This document shows, piece after piece, positions 16,026-26,068 of a stretch of 64,000 nt of DNA (position 1 is the first letter of the stretch; every line of letters starts with the position of its first letter). Under the pieces are notes generated by a model that was not told the DNA's origin, made no database searches, and saw only the letters and a list, made by a program, of their open reading frames with translations. Both the position numbers and the translations under genes were made by a program. This DNA is from Apilactobacillus waqarii (GTDB lineage: Bacteria > Bacillota > Bacilli > Lactobacillales > Lactobacillaceae): NCBI RefSeq assembly GCF_019061205.1, contig NZ_JAHQYH010000001.1, positions 186,001-250,000 on the forward strand, given 5' to 3'.

Positions 16026-16952
16026 TTAGTCTAAAACATCAGTTAATTGAGGAACAACTTGTTTCTTTCTTGATACAACACCTGGAAGTGCAATTGTATC
16101 TTCTGAAACTTTTTGGTTAAATGCTTTTTCTACAGCATCCTTTGGTTCACCATAAATGATGGCTTCAGAGTTACTGTCTAATACGTTGGTAGCAATTACT
16201 AAGAATAAGTCATAACCTTCTGCTTTGGCTTCTTCTTCCATTGCCTTTAATAAGTCTTCTTTACGTTTTAATACGTCGTTTAAATCAACAGTGTTGATTT
16301 GGTCGATACGCACTGCCTTACCACCCATAGTGAATGACTTAGCATCACCGTCGATTAGGTCTTTGTCAGATCTAGCATCAACGTTAGTACCAGCCTTTAG
16401 CATCTTGATACCGTATTCTTCAGCATCAACCTTAGCAATCTTAGTTAATTCAGCAACAGCCTTTTTATCAACATCAGTAGTTGTTGGTGATTTTAGTAAT
16501 AAAGTATCTGAAATGATTGCTGAAAGCATTAGACCAGCTAATTTTTCAGGAATTTCAACGTTCTTTTCGTTGAACATTTCAAATAATACAGTACTTACAC
16601 AACCAACTGGTTCAGCACGGTAGAATACAGGCTTTTCAGTGTTGAAATCTGCAATTCTGTGGTGATCAACTACGTGAGTAACTGTTAATTTATCAATATC
16701 TGAAACACTTTGTTGAGGTTCATTATGATCTACTAGCATAACTGAGTCTACTTCTGATGAAGCTTCAGTAATAACACGAGGTGCTTCTTGACCGAAGTAA
16801 TCTAAAACAAATTTAGTTTCTTCGTTTGGAGTACCTAGAGCAACGGCTTCAACGTCGTATCCTAGTTTATTTTGTAAATATGCATATTCGATAGCTGCAC
16901 AAATTGCATCAGTATCTGGACTTTGGTGTCCGAAAACTAATTCTTTAGCCAT
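16026..16952 (-). CDS. ppaC: Manganese-dependent (family II) inorganic pyrophosphatase
   Basis: 308 residues. All family II metal motifs are present: [20 protein letters not shown] of the DHH domain, and the C-terminal SRKKQV substrate-binding motif of the DHHA2 domain. It hydrolyses pyrophosphate to phosphate in the cytoplasm and pulls biosynthetic reactions forward. A LysR regulator gene ends 21 bases upstream on the same strand, and the two may share a transcript. Confidence 0.97.
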   Translation of the reverse strand: MAKELVFGHQSPDTDAICAAIEYAYLQNKLGYDVEAVALGTPNEETKFVLDYFGQEAPRVITEASSEVDSVMLVDHNEPQQSVSDIDKLTVTHVVDHHRIADFNTEKPVFYRAEPVGCVSTVLFEMFNEKNVEIPEKLAGLMLSAIISDTLLLKSPTTTDVDKKAVAELTKIAKVDAEEYGIKMLKAGTNVDARSDKDLIDGDAKSFTMGGKAVRIDQINTVDLNDVLKRKEDLLKAMEEEAKAEGYDLFLVIATNVLDSNSEAIIYGEPKDAVEKAFNQKVSEDTIALPGVVSRKKQVVPQLTDVLD

Positions 16953-16973
16953 AATAAAACTTCCTTCGTATTT

Positions 16974-17942
16974 TTAGTAGTTGTCCTTTAATCTTGATAG
17001 GTAGTCTTCTTCATCTAAGAAGGCATCAAATTCGTCTAAGAATGAACCAACACGAGGAATCATCTTCTTGTTAGTTCTGTAAACGAACGCTAAATCAAAA
17101 TTGATATTTGGATTCAAACGGGCAACCCATGTATTATTATCTTCCAATGTTTTGACATCTTTGTCAATCATAAATGAACTTGGAAGAGCAGTATTTAATC
17201 CAGTATTAACAGCAAAACGTAAAATTTGGTCTGGAGTTGAGAAGCAAGCGCCACTCTTAGGATTATCTAGAAGTTGATCTTTGTATTCAGTCTTTAGGAT
17301 TGAATCTAAGAAGTAATCTTCTGGATAAGTAACCCAAGGACGATCCAATGTGTCCTTAAACTTAATCTTATCCTTACCAGATAATTTTTCGTTGTGGTGA
17401 ATGTACATTAAGTCATCGCTCATGATCTTTTGAGCTTCGTATGGCTTCCAGTTCTTAATTGATGAATCTGGTAAGTACATGATTGCTAAATCAATACGGT
17501 TGTTTTCCAAACTTTCCCAAATTTCCTTACGAGTTAACATTCTTAGGTTAACCTTTAGTTCAGGATTTTTCTTGTAAAGTTGAGCGATGAACTTTTCAAA
17601 AACTTTAACTTGGATTGATGATAGAACACCAATGTTAATGTCACCAGTTGATGCACTGTTTGATTGTTCAATTTCATCAGCAGTTTGGTTTAAGATTTCA
17701 TAAATATCCTTAGTTGACTTAAGCATAATGTTACCGGCAGATGATAACTTTAGCTTTTTTCCAATTGAGTAAAATAATGGAGCGCCAACTGTCTTTTCTA
17801 ACTTTTTAATTTGTTGAGTTAATGCAGGTTGCGTAATTCCCAAAATTTGCGCAGCCTGAGTGTAATTCATAGTTTCTGCTAATTGCAAAAAGTAAGAAAG
17901 TGTCTTAGAAGAGAAAATATTTTCTTGCTTAGTTTTTTTCAT
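16974..17942 (-). CDS. LysR-family transcriptional regulator
   Basis: 322 residues. The N-terminal winged helix-turn-helix reads FLQLAETMNYTQAAQILGITQPALTQQIKKLE, the classical LysR DNA-binding pattern, followed by a periplasmic-binding-protein-like effector domain (GDINIGVLSSIQ). Ligand and targets cannot be read. LysR proteins often control the adjacent divergent gene and themselves; here the upstream neighbour parC is on the same strand, and a 26-base palindrome at 18015-18040 lies about 73-98 bases upstream of the start. ppaC follows closely. Confidence 0.9.
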   Translation of the reverse strand: MKKTKQENIFSSKTLSYFLQLAETMNYTQAAQILGITQPALTQQIKKLEKTVGAPLFYSIGKKLKLSSAGNIMLKSTKDIYEILNQTADEIEQSNSASTGDINIGVLSSIQVKVFEKFIAQLYKKNPELKVNLRMLTRKEIWESLENNRIDLAIMYLPDSSIKNWKPYEAQKIMSDDLMYIHHNEKLSGKDKIKFKDTLDRPWVTYPEDYFLDSILKTEYKDQLLDNPKSGACFSTPDQILRFAVNTGLNTALPSSFMIDKDVKTLEDNNTWVARLNPNINFDLAFVYRTNKKMIPRVGSFLDEFDAFLDEEDYLSRLKDNY

Positions 17943-18014
17943 GCTTATACCCCTATATCATTTATTACATATTATTATCTATTAATAGTTCATTAAAATA
18001 TAATAACCTATTCA

Positions 18015-18040
18015 TCATAAAATAACAATATATTTTATGA
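18015..18040. repeat. Perfect 10-base-arm palindrome upstream of the LysR gene
   Basis: TCATAAAATA, a six-base spacer, and TATTTTATGA. It has no GC content to speak of and no T-tract, so it is a poor terminator; it is better explained as a protein-binding site, perhaps of the LysR regulator whose gene starts at 17942. Confidence 0.5.
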
Positions 18041-18070
18041 TAATAATAATAAATTTCTATTGGAGTTATA

Positions 18071-20536
18071 TTACTTAATATTCGCCACTACTTCGGGATG
18101 TAACACAGCCATGCTGGTTGGTGTACCTTCAGCATCGACATCCATAACAGCAGAACCGTTTGATTGACGATCATTTACTGGATGGTCACCTGGCATAATA
18201 TCATGGACACGGCGTCTATTAGTAAATACTCTAATTGGGTTAAAGCTGTCAGTGGCCTTTTCTAGTTTTACAAAGTCAACCAATTCATGTGGGTTCTTCT
18301 TCAATGATTTTAGAACTTGAACCCCTCTTCTTGCACGACTAGCAAGAGGTACTTCATCTACCTTCATGTTCTTGTAGAATCCGCGTTGGGTAATCATCCC
18401 TACCTTATCGCCTTGTTCTACCAGTTGCACATCAACAACTTGTTCTTCATCCCTAATGTCCATTGAACGAACACCAGTAGATCTTGCACCAGAATATGAT
18501 ACTTCATCTAATTCAAAACAAGTAGCTAGTCCAACGTTAGATGCAATAAAGACATTTGGATTAGCATTTGCATCTGTTAGGTAATCAACATTAACTACAT
18601 TTGCACTATCATCTTTTAGTTTTTCAAATACAGCTGGTCTTGAACGGTAATTTCTACCGGGAGTTAACTTATCAAACTCAGTTTGTTTGATGTATCCGTC
18701 ACTAGTAGAAATTACAAACTTACCAGTTTCTTTCAATGTCTTAAATGACATGACTTTCATGATTTCTTCGTCATCGGCTAGACCGATAGTTTGAGAAATA
18801 TGTTCACCGGTTTCTTTCCAACGAGCATCTGTAATTTCATGAACTGGACGATAGATTAGATTTCCTTTATTAGTAAACATGAATAAGTGTTGTAGTGTAG
18901 TCATTTGTTCTAAGAAGATTGGATAATCATCTTCCTTTAGACCATTTTCTTCAACTTCTGAAGCTTTATATGAACGAACACTACTACGTTTTAGGTATCC
19001 ATCATGACTTACTAGCACAACAACATCTTCTTCTGGCACTGTGATGGTCTTACTAATCTTAAGTTCTTCAACTTCTGCTTCAATCTTAGTAAGACGATCG
19101 TTACCATAAGCCTTCTTAATGTCTTTGAACTCTTTGGTTAGTACCTTATTTAGTTCGTTCTTATCATTTAGGATGGTGTTGTATTCTAGAATATCTGCAC
19201 TTAACTTATCTTTTTCGGCTTGTAGTTCAACTACATCGGTATTAGTTAAACGGTATAGTTGTAACTTAACAATTGCATCCGCTTGTTTTTCTGAAAAGTC
19301 GAATTCAGAGATTAAGTTATTACATGCATCTTTTCTGTTATCACTTGCACGAATGGTCTTAATAACTTGGTCTAAAATTGATAAGGCCTTAATTAAACCA
19401 TCTACGATGTGTTGTCTGGCCATTGCTTTGTTTAAGTCGTACTTAGTACGTTTAGCAACAATCAAGCGTTGGTAATCTAGGTATGATTCTAGGATTTCCT
19501 TTAATGATAGACGTTCTGGTCTCATCTTATTAATTGCAACGACGTTAAAGTGATAATTGATTTGTAGATCAGTGTTCTTAAATAGGTAGTTAAGAATACC
19601 GGTTGCATCAACGTCACGTTTTAATTCGATGGCAATTGATAGACCGTTTCTATCACTTTCATCCCTAACTTCAGCAATTCCGTCAATCTTCTTGTTAATT
19701 CTGATTTCATCGATTTGCTTAACTAGTTGTAGCTTATTAACTTCATATGGTAATTCACTGACACGAATAAGAGTCTTGTTACCACGTAGTTCTTCAACAT
19801 CTGTCTTAGAACGGATGATAATCTTACCGCGACCAGTTTCATAAGCCTTCTTAATACCGTCTAGACCTTGTACGATTCCACCAGTTGGAAAGTCAGGTCC
19901 CTTAATGAATTGCATTAAGTCATCCAAAGTAGCGTCTGAATGCTTTTGTAGGTAAATCAAAGCATCCAATACTTCAGATAGGTTGTGAGGAGGAATTTCG
20001 GTTGCATAACCTGATGAAATCCCGGTTGCACCATTAACTAATAGATTAGGGAAACGAGATGGTAATACTGTTGGTTCATTTTCGGTGTCATCAAAGTTAG
20101 GCACCCAATCAACAGTATCCTTATCAATATCTCTTAGCATTTCAGAAGCAATCTTACTTAGACGTGCTTCTGTATAACGCATAGCCGCAGCTGGATCTCC
20201 ATCCATTGAACCATTGTTACCGTGCATTTCGATTAATGGTTCTCTGATTTTCCATTCTTGACTCATACGTACTAATGCTTCATAGATTGAACTATCACCA
20301 TGGGGATGGAAGTTACCCATAACATTACCAACGGACTTAGCTGACTTTCTAAATCCCTTGTCATAAGTATTTCCGTCCTTATTCATGGCATATAGAATAC
20401 GACGTTGAACCGGTTTTAATCCGTCACGAACGTCTGGTAACGCTCTTTCTTGAATGATTGACTTAGAGTAACGACTAAATCTCTCACTCATGATTTGTTC
20501 AAGCGTTAGTTTTTCAATAACTGAATGATTAACCAC
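18071..20536 (-). CDS. parC: DNA topoisomerase IV subunit A
   Basis: 821 residues, full length. The catalytic region contains RALPDVRDGLKPVQRRILY, the quinolone-resistance region FHPHGDSSIYEALVRMSQ, and AAAMRYTEARL with the active-site Tyr in the AMRYTE motif. The C-terminal beta-pinwheel blades follow (for example GYLKRSS and RGFYKNM), with ParC rather than GyrA spacing. With ParE it decatenates chromosomes. The gene starts 15 bases after the parE stop. Confidence 0.97.
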   Translation of the reverse strand: MVNHSVIEKLTLEQIMSERFSRYSKSIIQERALPDVRDGLKPVQRRILYAMNKDGNTYDKGFRKSAKSVGNVMGNFHPHGDSSIYEALVRMSQEWKIREPLIEMHGNNGSMDGDPAAAMRYTEARLSKIASEMLRDIDKDTVDWVPNFDDTENEPTVLPSRFPNLLVNGATGISSGYATEIPPHNLSEVLDALIYLQKHSDATLDDLMQFIKGPDFPTGGIVQGLDGIKKAYETGRGKIIIRSKTDVEELRGNKTLIRVSELPYEVNKLQLVKQIDEIRINKKIDGIAEVRDESDRNGLSIAIELKRDVDATGILNYLFKNTDLQINYHFNVVAINKMRPERLSLKEILESYLDYQRLIVAKRTKYDLNKAMARQHIVDGLIKALSILDQVIKTIRASDNRKDACNNLISEFDFSEKQADAIVKLQLYRLTNTDVVELQAEKDKLSADILEYNTILNDKNELNKVLTKEFKDIKKAYGNDRLTKIEAEVEELKISKTITVPEEDVVVLVSHDGYLKRSSVRSYKASEVEENGLKEDDYPIFLEQMTTLQHLFMFTNKGNLIYRPVHEITDARWKETGEHISQTIGLADDEEIMKVMSFKTLKETGKFVISTSDGYIKQTEFDKLTPGRNYRSRPAVFEKLKDDSANVVNVDYLTDANANPNVFIASNVGLATCFELDEVSYSGARSTGVRSMDIRDEEQVVDVQLVEQGDKVGMITQRGFYKNMKVDEVPLASRARRGVQVLKSLKKNPHELVDFVKLEKATDSFNPIRVFTNRRRVHDIMPGDHPVNDRQSNGSAVMDVDAEGTPTSMAVLHPEVVANIK

Positions 20537-20551
20537 TATAGTTCCTCCTAT

Positions 20552-22522
20552 CTACTCGTTTTCTGTTTCTTTGGTGGTATCTAAGATACTGCCATCTTCT
20601 TCAAGCGTGAACTTAACGTTTTCTTCAATCCATTCACGTCTTGGTTCAACCTTGTCACCCATTAATGTAGTAACACGTTTTTCGGCTAATGCAGCATCGT
20701 CGATTTGAACTTGAATTAATGTTCTGTTTTCAGGATCCATAGTAGTTTCCCATAATTGATCAGCATTCATTTCACCTAGACCCTTAAATCTTTGAAGAGC
20801 TGGGTGTTGACCGAATTCCTTTAACTTTTCGGTTAATTCGTCATTGGTCCATGCGTAATCAACATGATTCTTCTTACCGGCCTTTTGTTGAATCTTGTAT
20901 AGCGGTGGTAGTGCAATGTAGACACGACCTTGTTCAACCATTGGGCGCATGTATTTGTAGAAGAATGTTAGTAGTAGAATTTGAATATGAGCACCATCAT
21001 CATCGGCATCGGTCATGATAATAACCTTGTCGTAGTTGGCATCAGAAATGTTAAATTCAGGACCTACTCCGGCACCAATGGTGTAAATCATGGTACTAAT
21101 TTCTTCATTTTTAAGAATATCGTCTAGCTTTGCTCTTTCGGTATTTAAAACCTTACCTCTAAGTGGCAAGATAGCTTGATGTTTTCTGTCACGGCCTTGC
21201 TTAGCAGAACCTCCGGCAGAGTCCCCTTCGACTAGGAACAATTCATTCTTAGAAACATCCTTAGATTGAGCTGGTGTTAGCTTACCTGATAGTAAACGTT
21301 CCTTCTTATGTTTCTTCTTACCATTTCTACTTTCATCTCTGGCCTTACGCGCAGCTTCTCTGGCCTTACGGGCACGAAGGGACTTATGAACCAATTCATG
21401 GGCGAATTCACCGTTTTCCATTAGGTAGTAACCTAATTGTTCAGAAACGATGTTATCGACGATAGAACGCACTTCTGGGCTTCCTAGCTTTTCCTTGGTT
21501 TGTCCTTCGAATTGAAGCATTTCTTCGGGCACCTTAATAGAGATGATTGCTGATAGTCCTTCACGAACATCGCTACCATCTAAGTTCTTTTCTTTATCTT
21601 TAAGTAACTTCACTCTTCTAGCAAAATCATTGAATGATTTAGTCCAAGCACTTCTAAATCCTGATTCATGCGTACCACCATCTTTGGTACGCACATTATT
21701 AACGAATGATAATGTGTTTTCTGTATAACCATCGTTGTATTGTGCGGCAACTTCTACTTCAACACCATCTTTTGATCCGTCAAAATACATAATGTTACCT
21801 AATGTGTGTTTGTCTTCATTTAAGTATTGAACGAATTCCTTGATTCCATCTTTAAAGTAGAATTCATCGCTTCGTTCTTGACCTTCACGTTCGTCAGTTA
21901 AAGTAATTTTAATTCCGTTTAACAAGAAGGCAGATTCTCTTAAACGCTGTTTTAGTATTTCATAGTTATAAATTGTGGTAGTAAAGATTGCTGAATCTGG
22001 TTTAAATGTTACAGTTGTTCCACTATGTTCACTTGTCTTACCAATTTTTTTCAAAGTTCCAATTGGTTGACCACCATTTTCAAAATCTTCTTCATATTTG
22101 TAGCCATCTCTTACGATTGTCACGCTTAAGTGAGTTGAAAGTGCATTAACAACACTTGATCCAACACCGTGTAGTCCCCCTGAAGTCTTGTATCCACCAT
22201 TTTCGGTGAACTTACCACCGGCATGTAGCACGGTTAAGATAACTTCGGGAGTTGGCTTACCTGATGAATGCATTCCCACTGGCATCCCACGTCCGTGGTC
22301 CACCACAGTTATACTATTATCGTTATGGATAGTAACGTCAATTTCGTCACCATATCCTGCTAATGCTTCATCGACTGCATTATCTACAATTTCGTATACC
22401 AAATGATGAAGACCCTTGCTATCAGTAGAACCGATATACATACCAGGGCGCTTTCTAACTGCCTCCAGACCCTTTAGGACCTGGATGGAGTCATCATTAT
22501 AATTTTCTGACTTCTTAGCCAT
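20552..22522 (-). CDS. parE: DNA topoisomerase IV subunit B
   Basis: About 656 residues. GHKL ATPase motifs are EIVDNAVDEALAG, VVDHGRGMPVG and GGLHGVGSSVVNAL; the TOPRIM block has EGDSAGGSAKQGRDR and MTDADDDGAHI. The predicted start is the ATG at 22522, nine bases after GGGAG; an in-frame start at 22546 is less well placed. Forms the ATPase half of topoisomerase IV with ParC encoded just downstream. Divergent from plsY, as in other lactobacilli. Confidence 0.97.
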   Translation of the reverse strand: MAKKSENYNDDSIQVLKGLEAVRKRPGMYIGSTDSKGLHHLVYEIVDNAVDEALAGYGDEIDVTIHNDNSITVVDHGRGMPVGMHSSGKPTPEVILTVLHAGGKFTENGGYKTSGGLHGVGSSVVNALSTHLSVTIVRDGYKYEEDFENGGQPIGTLKKIGKTSEHSGTTVTFKPDSAIFTTTIYNYEILKQRLRESAFLLNGIKITLTDEREGQERSDEFYFKDGIKEFVQYLNEDKHTLGNIMYFDGSKDGVEVEVAAQYNDGYTENTLSFVNNVRTKDGGTHESGFRSAWTKSFNDFARRVKLLKDKEKNLDGSDVREGLSAIISIKVPEEMLQFEGQTKEKLGSPEVRSIVDNIVSEQLGYYLMENGEFAHELVHKSLRARKAREAARKARDESRNGKKKHKKERLLSGKLTPAQSKDVSKNELFLVEGDSAGGSAKQGRDRKHQAILPLRGKVLNTERAKLDDILKNEEISTMIYTIGAGVGPEFNISDANYDKVIIMTDADDDGAHIQILLLTFFYKYMRPMVEQGRVYIALPPLYKIQQKAGKKNHVDYAWTNDELTEKLKEFGQHPALQRFKGLGEMNADQLWETTMDPENRTLIQVQIDDAALAEKRVTTLMGDKVEPRREWIEENVKFTLEEDGSILDTTKETENE

Positions 22523-22613
22523 CGTAACGCACTCCCTTTCATACAATATAATATATTACATTATTTAAAACGCTTTTAAAAGGGAATATTAAACGTCCTA
22601 TACAGAGAAGATG

Positions 22614-22641
22614 TTGTCATAATGCTTAAAAATGGTAAAAT
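22614..22641 (+). promoter_or_regulatory. Promoter of plsY
   Basis: TTGTCA at 22614-22619, 16-base spacer, TAAAAT at 22636-22641, about 34 bases upstream of the TTG start codon. Confidence 0.65.
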
Positions 22642-22674
22642 TAATAGATAGTTAATTTTTGGGAGGAACCATTT

Positions 22675-23286
22675 TTGAAAATCATAATTTTATTAATTGT
22701 CGCCTACTTGTTAGGGGCAATTCCTAATGGAATCTGGATTGGCAAAGTCTTTTTCAATAAAGATATTACCAAGTTAGGTTCTGGAAATATGGGAACCACC
22801 AATACATTTAGAGAACTTGGTAAGACTGCCGGTGCTGTTGTTATGGTTTTAGATATTCTAAAGGGTACAATTGCAACATTGCTACCAACATTCTTCCATA
22901 TCTCTAACGTATCACCAATCGTATTTGGTTTATTCGCTGTATTGGGACATACATTATCAATCTTTGCTAAGTTTAAGGGTGGTAAAGCCGTTGCTACTAG
23001 TGCCGGAATGTTACTAGCAATTCATCCAATCCTATTCTTGTGTGCTTTTATATTCGAAATTTCATTTACTTACCTAACTAGTATGGTTAGTGTAGCAAGT
23101 ATGATTTCATTTCCATTAATCACAATCTTGATTTTATTGGATCATGATTACGTACTTGGCGTTATTGGTATTATTCTAACAATCTTTATTTTCATTAAGC
23201 ACAGAAGTAACATTCAACGTATTAAAGAAGGTAACGAAAACTTAGTTCCATTTGGTTTGGTATACAAACATCAAAAAAATAAATAA
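22675..23286 (+). CDS. plsY: Glycerol-3-phosphate acyltransferase PlsY
   Basis: 203 residues, five hydrophobic helices. The three family motifs are visible: KLGSGNMGTTNTFR (phosphate loop), HTLSIFAKFKGGKAVATSAG and the C-terminal FIKHRSNIQRIKEGNE. PlsY moves the acyl group from acyl-phosphate to glycerol-3-phosphate, the first step of phospholipid synthesis, in the membrane. The start is TTG, chosen by GGGAGGA ten bases upstream. Own promoter and a strong terminator. Confidence 0.96.
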   Translation: MKIIILLIVAYLLGAIPNGIWIGKVFFNKDITKLGSGNMGTTNTFRELGKTAGAVVMVLDILKGTIATLLPTFFHISNVSPIVFGLFAVLGHTLSIFAKFKGGKAVATSAGMLLAIHPILFLCAFIFEISFTYLTSMVSVASMISFPLITILILLDHDYVLGVIGIILTIFIFIKHRSNIQRIKEGNENLVPFGLVYKHQKNK

Positions 23287-23290
23287 ACAC

Positions 23291-23322
23291 AAAAAAGCAC
23301 TGCTTAATTGCAGTGCTTTTTT
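23291..23322. terminator. Bidirectional terminator between plsY and the histidine kinase gene
   Basis: AAAAAAGCACTGC and GCAGTGCTTTTTT form the stem around TTAATT. Confidence 0.93.
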
Positions 23323-23329
23323 ATTACGC

Positions 23330-24886
23330 TTATTGCTTAGTATTCATATCTAGTTGTTTCAAATGTTCAATCTTATCCTTTGAAAGGATTGGGAATGAAA
23401 TTGTAAAGATTGATCCATATCCCGATGAACTTTCAACATTGATTTTACCGTTATAGGCCTCTACCAAACGTTTGGCGATTGATAATCCTAAACCATTACC
23501 ACCTTGGTTACGACTTCTAGCCTTATCAACACGGTAGAATCTGTTAAAGATTTTATCGATGCTTTCTTGGCTTAATCCTTCACCAAAATCTTGAACCGCA
23601 ATATCGACATAACGATATTTACGAGAAAGTGAAATATGAATTTCCTTTCTTTGTTTAGAATACTTAACAGCATTATCTAACAAGATAATCAAGATTTGTT
23701 CCAAGTGATTACGGTAAATTTGAATGATTGTTTCTTCCCCAATATCATCATCTAAGATGAACTTGTAATCAGGATGAATCATTTGGAAATCATTATATTG
23801 TTGATGAACAACATCTTGAACATCCGTAGTCTTGTTTCCATAGTTGATTTCAACTTGTTCAGCACGAGAAAGATCTAGCATTTCTTGAACTAAACTCTTC
23901 ATACGATTAATTTCGTAGATTGAAGATTTAATTGACTCATCTAGGACTTCAGGGTCATCCTTTCCCCAACGAGAAAGCATGTCTAAGTGTCCCTGAATTA
24001 CAGCGACCGGAGTTCTTAATTCATGGGAAACATCTTCAACGAATTGTTGTTGTTGATCAATGTATCTTTGCATTGTATCAATCATATCATTGAACAAGTC
24101 CCCTAAGTCAGTTAACTCATCGTTTTGAGTCAACTTAGGCACACGACTGTCCGTTTCAGGAGATTCTTTAACACTGTGAATGGTGTTAGAGATAATCTTG
24201 ATTGGACGAAGCATGTATGATGATAGAAAGTACGACAATGCAGCAGAGAAGAAGATACCAATAATTAAAATTACAAATAAAATTCCGGCTAATTTGTTAA
24301 TGTACAAATTGTAGTCAGACATTGAATCAACTACTCTTAGATAACCAATTAATTCATGCGTCTTCGCAGAATAGATTGGTGAATCTAAAACTAAGATTGT
24401 CTTACCTGAGTTCTTGGTAATAACCGTTTTACGGCTATCTACCGGTTTGAAATTGTAAATCTTTTTTGGCGACTTCTTCGATGAGAAGATTTGGTCTGAA
24501 TTCTTATTGTATACACTAACCACGATATCCTTGCTAAATAAGTTAGTATAAATAGAATCAGAATAAACGTCTGTAGACATTCCATTATTAGGGTTGCCGT
24601 CCCTAAAACCACTATTTGGATTTAAAGCAGAGCTAACTGTTTTTTCATCCAATGATCGATTAATTGTTCTTAATCGATTTGATATCGTTACATCCGATTC
24701 AATAGTACGCGAGTTCTCCTGGTGCAATAAGACATCAGAAAAACGGTTGTAAATCAAAAAAGAAAAAATTGATAGAATTACAAAAATTATAATTGCTGAT
24801 CCAATTGACCATTTCCATTTAAGAGAAAACCATCTTCGATTGCTGCTTACTGTCTTTGAAACTTTATCATCATGGTTGGAAATCAT
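23330..24886 (-). CDS. ArlS-like sensor histidine kinase
   Basis: 518 residues. Two membrane helices (about 25-47 and 205-227) bracket an extracellular domain of roughly 155 residues; a HAMP domain follows. The H-box is FVEDVSHELRTPVAVIQGHL with phosphorylated His, then ILLDNAVKYS (N-box), VQDFGEGL and GGNGLGLSIAKRLVE (G-boxes). The stretch after the H-box (LSRWGKDDPEVLDESI) resembles staphylococcal ArlS. The start ATG overlaps the response regulator stop by four bases (ATGA), so the pair is translationally coupled. Confidence 0.9.
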   Translation of the reverse strand: MISNHDDKVSKTVSSNRRWFSLKWKWSIGSAIIIFVILSIFSFLIYNRFSDVLLHQENSRTIESDVTISNRLRTINRSLDEKTVSSALNPNSGFRDGNPNNGMSTDVYSDSIYTNLFSKDIVVSVYNKNSDQIFSSKKSPKKIYNFKPVDSRKTVITKNSGKTILVLDSPIYSAKTHELIGYLRVVDSMSDYNLYINKLAGILFVILIIGIFFSAALSYFLSSYMLRPIKIISNTIHSVKESPETDSRVPKLTQNDELTDLGDLFNDMIDTMQRYIDQQQQFVEDVSHELRTPVAVIQGHLDMLSRWGKDDPEVLDESIKSSIYEINRMKSLVQEMLDLSRAEQVEINYGNKTTDVQDVVHQQYNDFQMIHPDYKFILDDDIGEETIIQIYRNHLEQILIILLDNAVKYSKQRKEIHISLSRKYRYVDIAVQDFGEGLSQESIDKIFNRFYRVDKARSRNQGGNGLGLSIAKRLVEAYNGKINVESSSGYGSIFTISFPILSKDKIEHLKQLDMNTKQ

Positions 24887-25569
24887 GATCTCATCACGTA
24901 ACCGGTTCCTCTAACAGTTTGGATGTAGCTCTTTTGATCAGGTCTATCAATTTTGTTTCTTAGGTAACGGATGTAAACATCAACAACGTTTGTTTCAGCA
25001 CTTGAATCGTATCCCCAAACCTTAGTTAAAAGAACGTCTCTGGCTAATACAACGTTTACGTTTTCCATTAAAGTAAGTAGTAATTCGTATTCACGTTTAG
25101 TTAAGTCGATAATATCGTCTCCACGTTTTACGATTCTACTTTCTTTTTCGACAGTAATGTCCTTAAAGTAAACAACCTTTTGGTCTTCAGCGTTTTCGTC
25201 ACCTTCGATATCAATACGACGAAGTAATGCTCTAACACGAGCTAATAATTCTTCGATAGCAAATGGCTTAACGATGTAGTCATCTGCACCATGATCGAAT
25301 CCTGAGACTCTATCAATAACAGAATCTCTAGCTGTCATCATAATGATTGGAGTTGTCTTCTTTTCACGAAGTCTTCTAGCAACTTCCATACCATTAAGCT
25401 TTGGTAACATAAGATCTAAAAGAATAACATCATAGTCATTGTTAAGTGCTTCTTCTAGTCCTTCGCGACCGTCTAAAGCTACTTCAGTTTCGTAACCTTC
25501 ATGCTTCAACTCTAACTCTACAAATCTAGCTAAGCTTTTTTCATCTTCAATTATCAAAATACGGCTCAT
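24883..25569 (-). CDS. ArlR-like OmpR-family response regulator
   Basis: About 228 residues. Receiver domain with acidic pocket in IIEDEKSL, phospho-acceptor Asp in ILLDLMLPKLNG and Lys in IVKPFAIEEL; C-terminal winged helix with LTKREYELLLTLMENVN and VDVYIRYLRNKID. The ATG at 25569 is preceded by GAGAGGTG at suitable distance, better than the in-frame ATG at 25587. ArlRS-type systems govern envelope, adhesion and metal responses in other Firmicutes; the targets here are unknown. Confidence 0.92.
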   Translation of the reverse strand: MSRILIIEDEKSLARFVELELKHEGYETEVALDGREGLEEALNNDYDVILLDLMLPKLNGMEVARRLREKKTTPIIMMTARDSVIDRVSGFDHGADDYIVKPFAIEELLARVRALLRRIDIEGDENAEDQKVVYFKDITVEKESRIVKRGDDIIDLTKREYELLLTLMENVNVVLARDVLLTKVWGYDSSAETNVVDVYIRYLRNKIDRPDQKSYIQTVRGTGYVMRS

Positions 25570-25783
25570 TAAATTACACCTCTCCATTTATTTTAGAAAA
25601 TCTTAACTTACTTTGTACATTTTATCACGTTTTTTCTCATAATAGAAGAGCTTAATCCGAATATTATTATTAAAATCTTAAATTTTTTCACCAATTTACT
25701 ATTTTAAATTAGAAAACGAACCAATTACTCGATTTAAGTTTAATATAAACGGCAAAATAAATAAAATAATTATACTTACATAA

Positions 25784-25827
25784 CAAAAAAAGCTACCAGG
25801 ACCCATGGTGTTCTGGTAGCTTTTTTA
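25784..25827 (-). terminator. Terminator of the yceD-rpmF operon
   Basis: AAAGCTACCAG and CTGGTAGCTTTTTT pair around a 13-base loop on the minus strand, directly after the rpmF stop. The 200 bases between this and the response regulator are very AT-rich and hold no visible gene; they should contain the regulator promoter. Confidence 0.9.
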
Positions 25828-25832
25828 TTTAA

Positions 25833-26012
25833 TTAGTTGTTTTCATTAACAACTTGTTTACCATCATAGTATCCACAACTAGGACATACAATGTGAGGTT
25901 TACGTAATTCACCACAGTTTGGGCAAGCACTCAAACCTGGGTTAGCCAACTTAATGTGACCACGACGCATACCCTTCTTAGCTTTTGAAGTTCTTCTTGC
26001 TGGTACAGCCAA
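25833..26012 (-). CDS. rpmF: 50S ribosomal protein L32
   Basis: 59 residues, start TTG after AGGGGG. The sequence begins MAVPARRTSKAKKGMRRGH and has two zinc-ligand pairs, CPNCG and CPSCG, so this is the zinc-binding form of L32. It follows the yceD gene by about 56 bases on the same strand, the usual yceD-rpmF order. Confidence 0.96.
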   Translation of the reverse strand: MAVPARRTSKAKKGMRRGHIKLANPGLSACPNCGELRKPHIVCPSCGYYDGKQVVNENN

Positions 26013-26068
26013 TGCAAAAACCCCCTTTATATTAAAATATCCACTAGTGAAAAAATTTTAAGTCTTGC

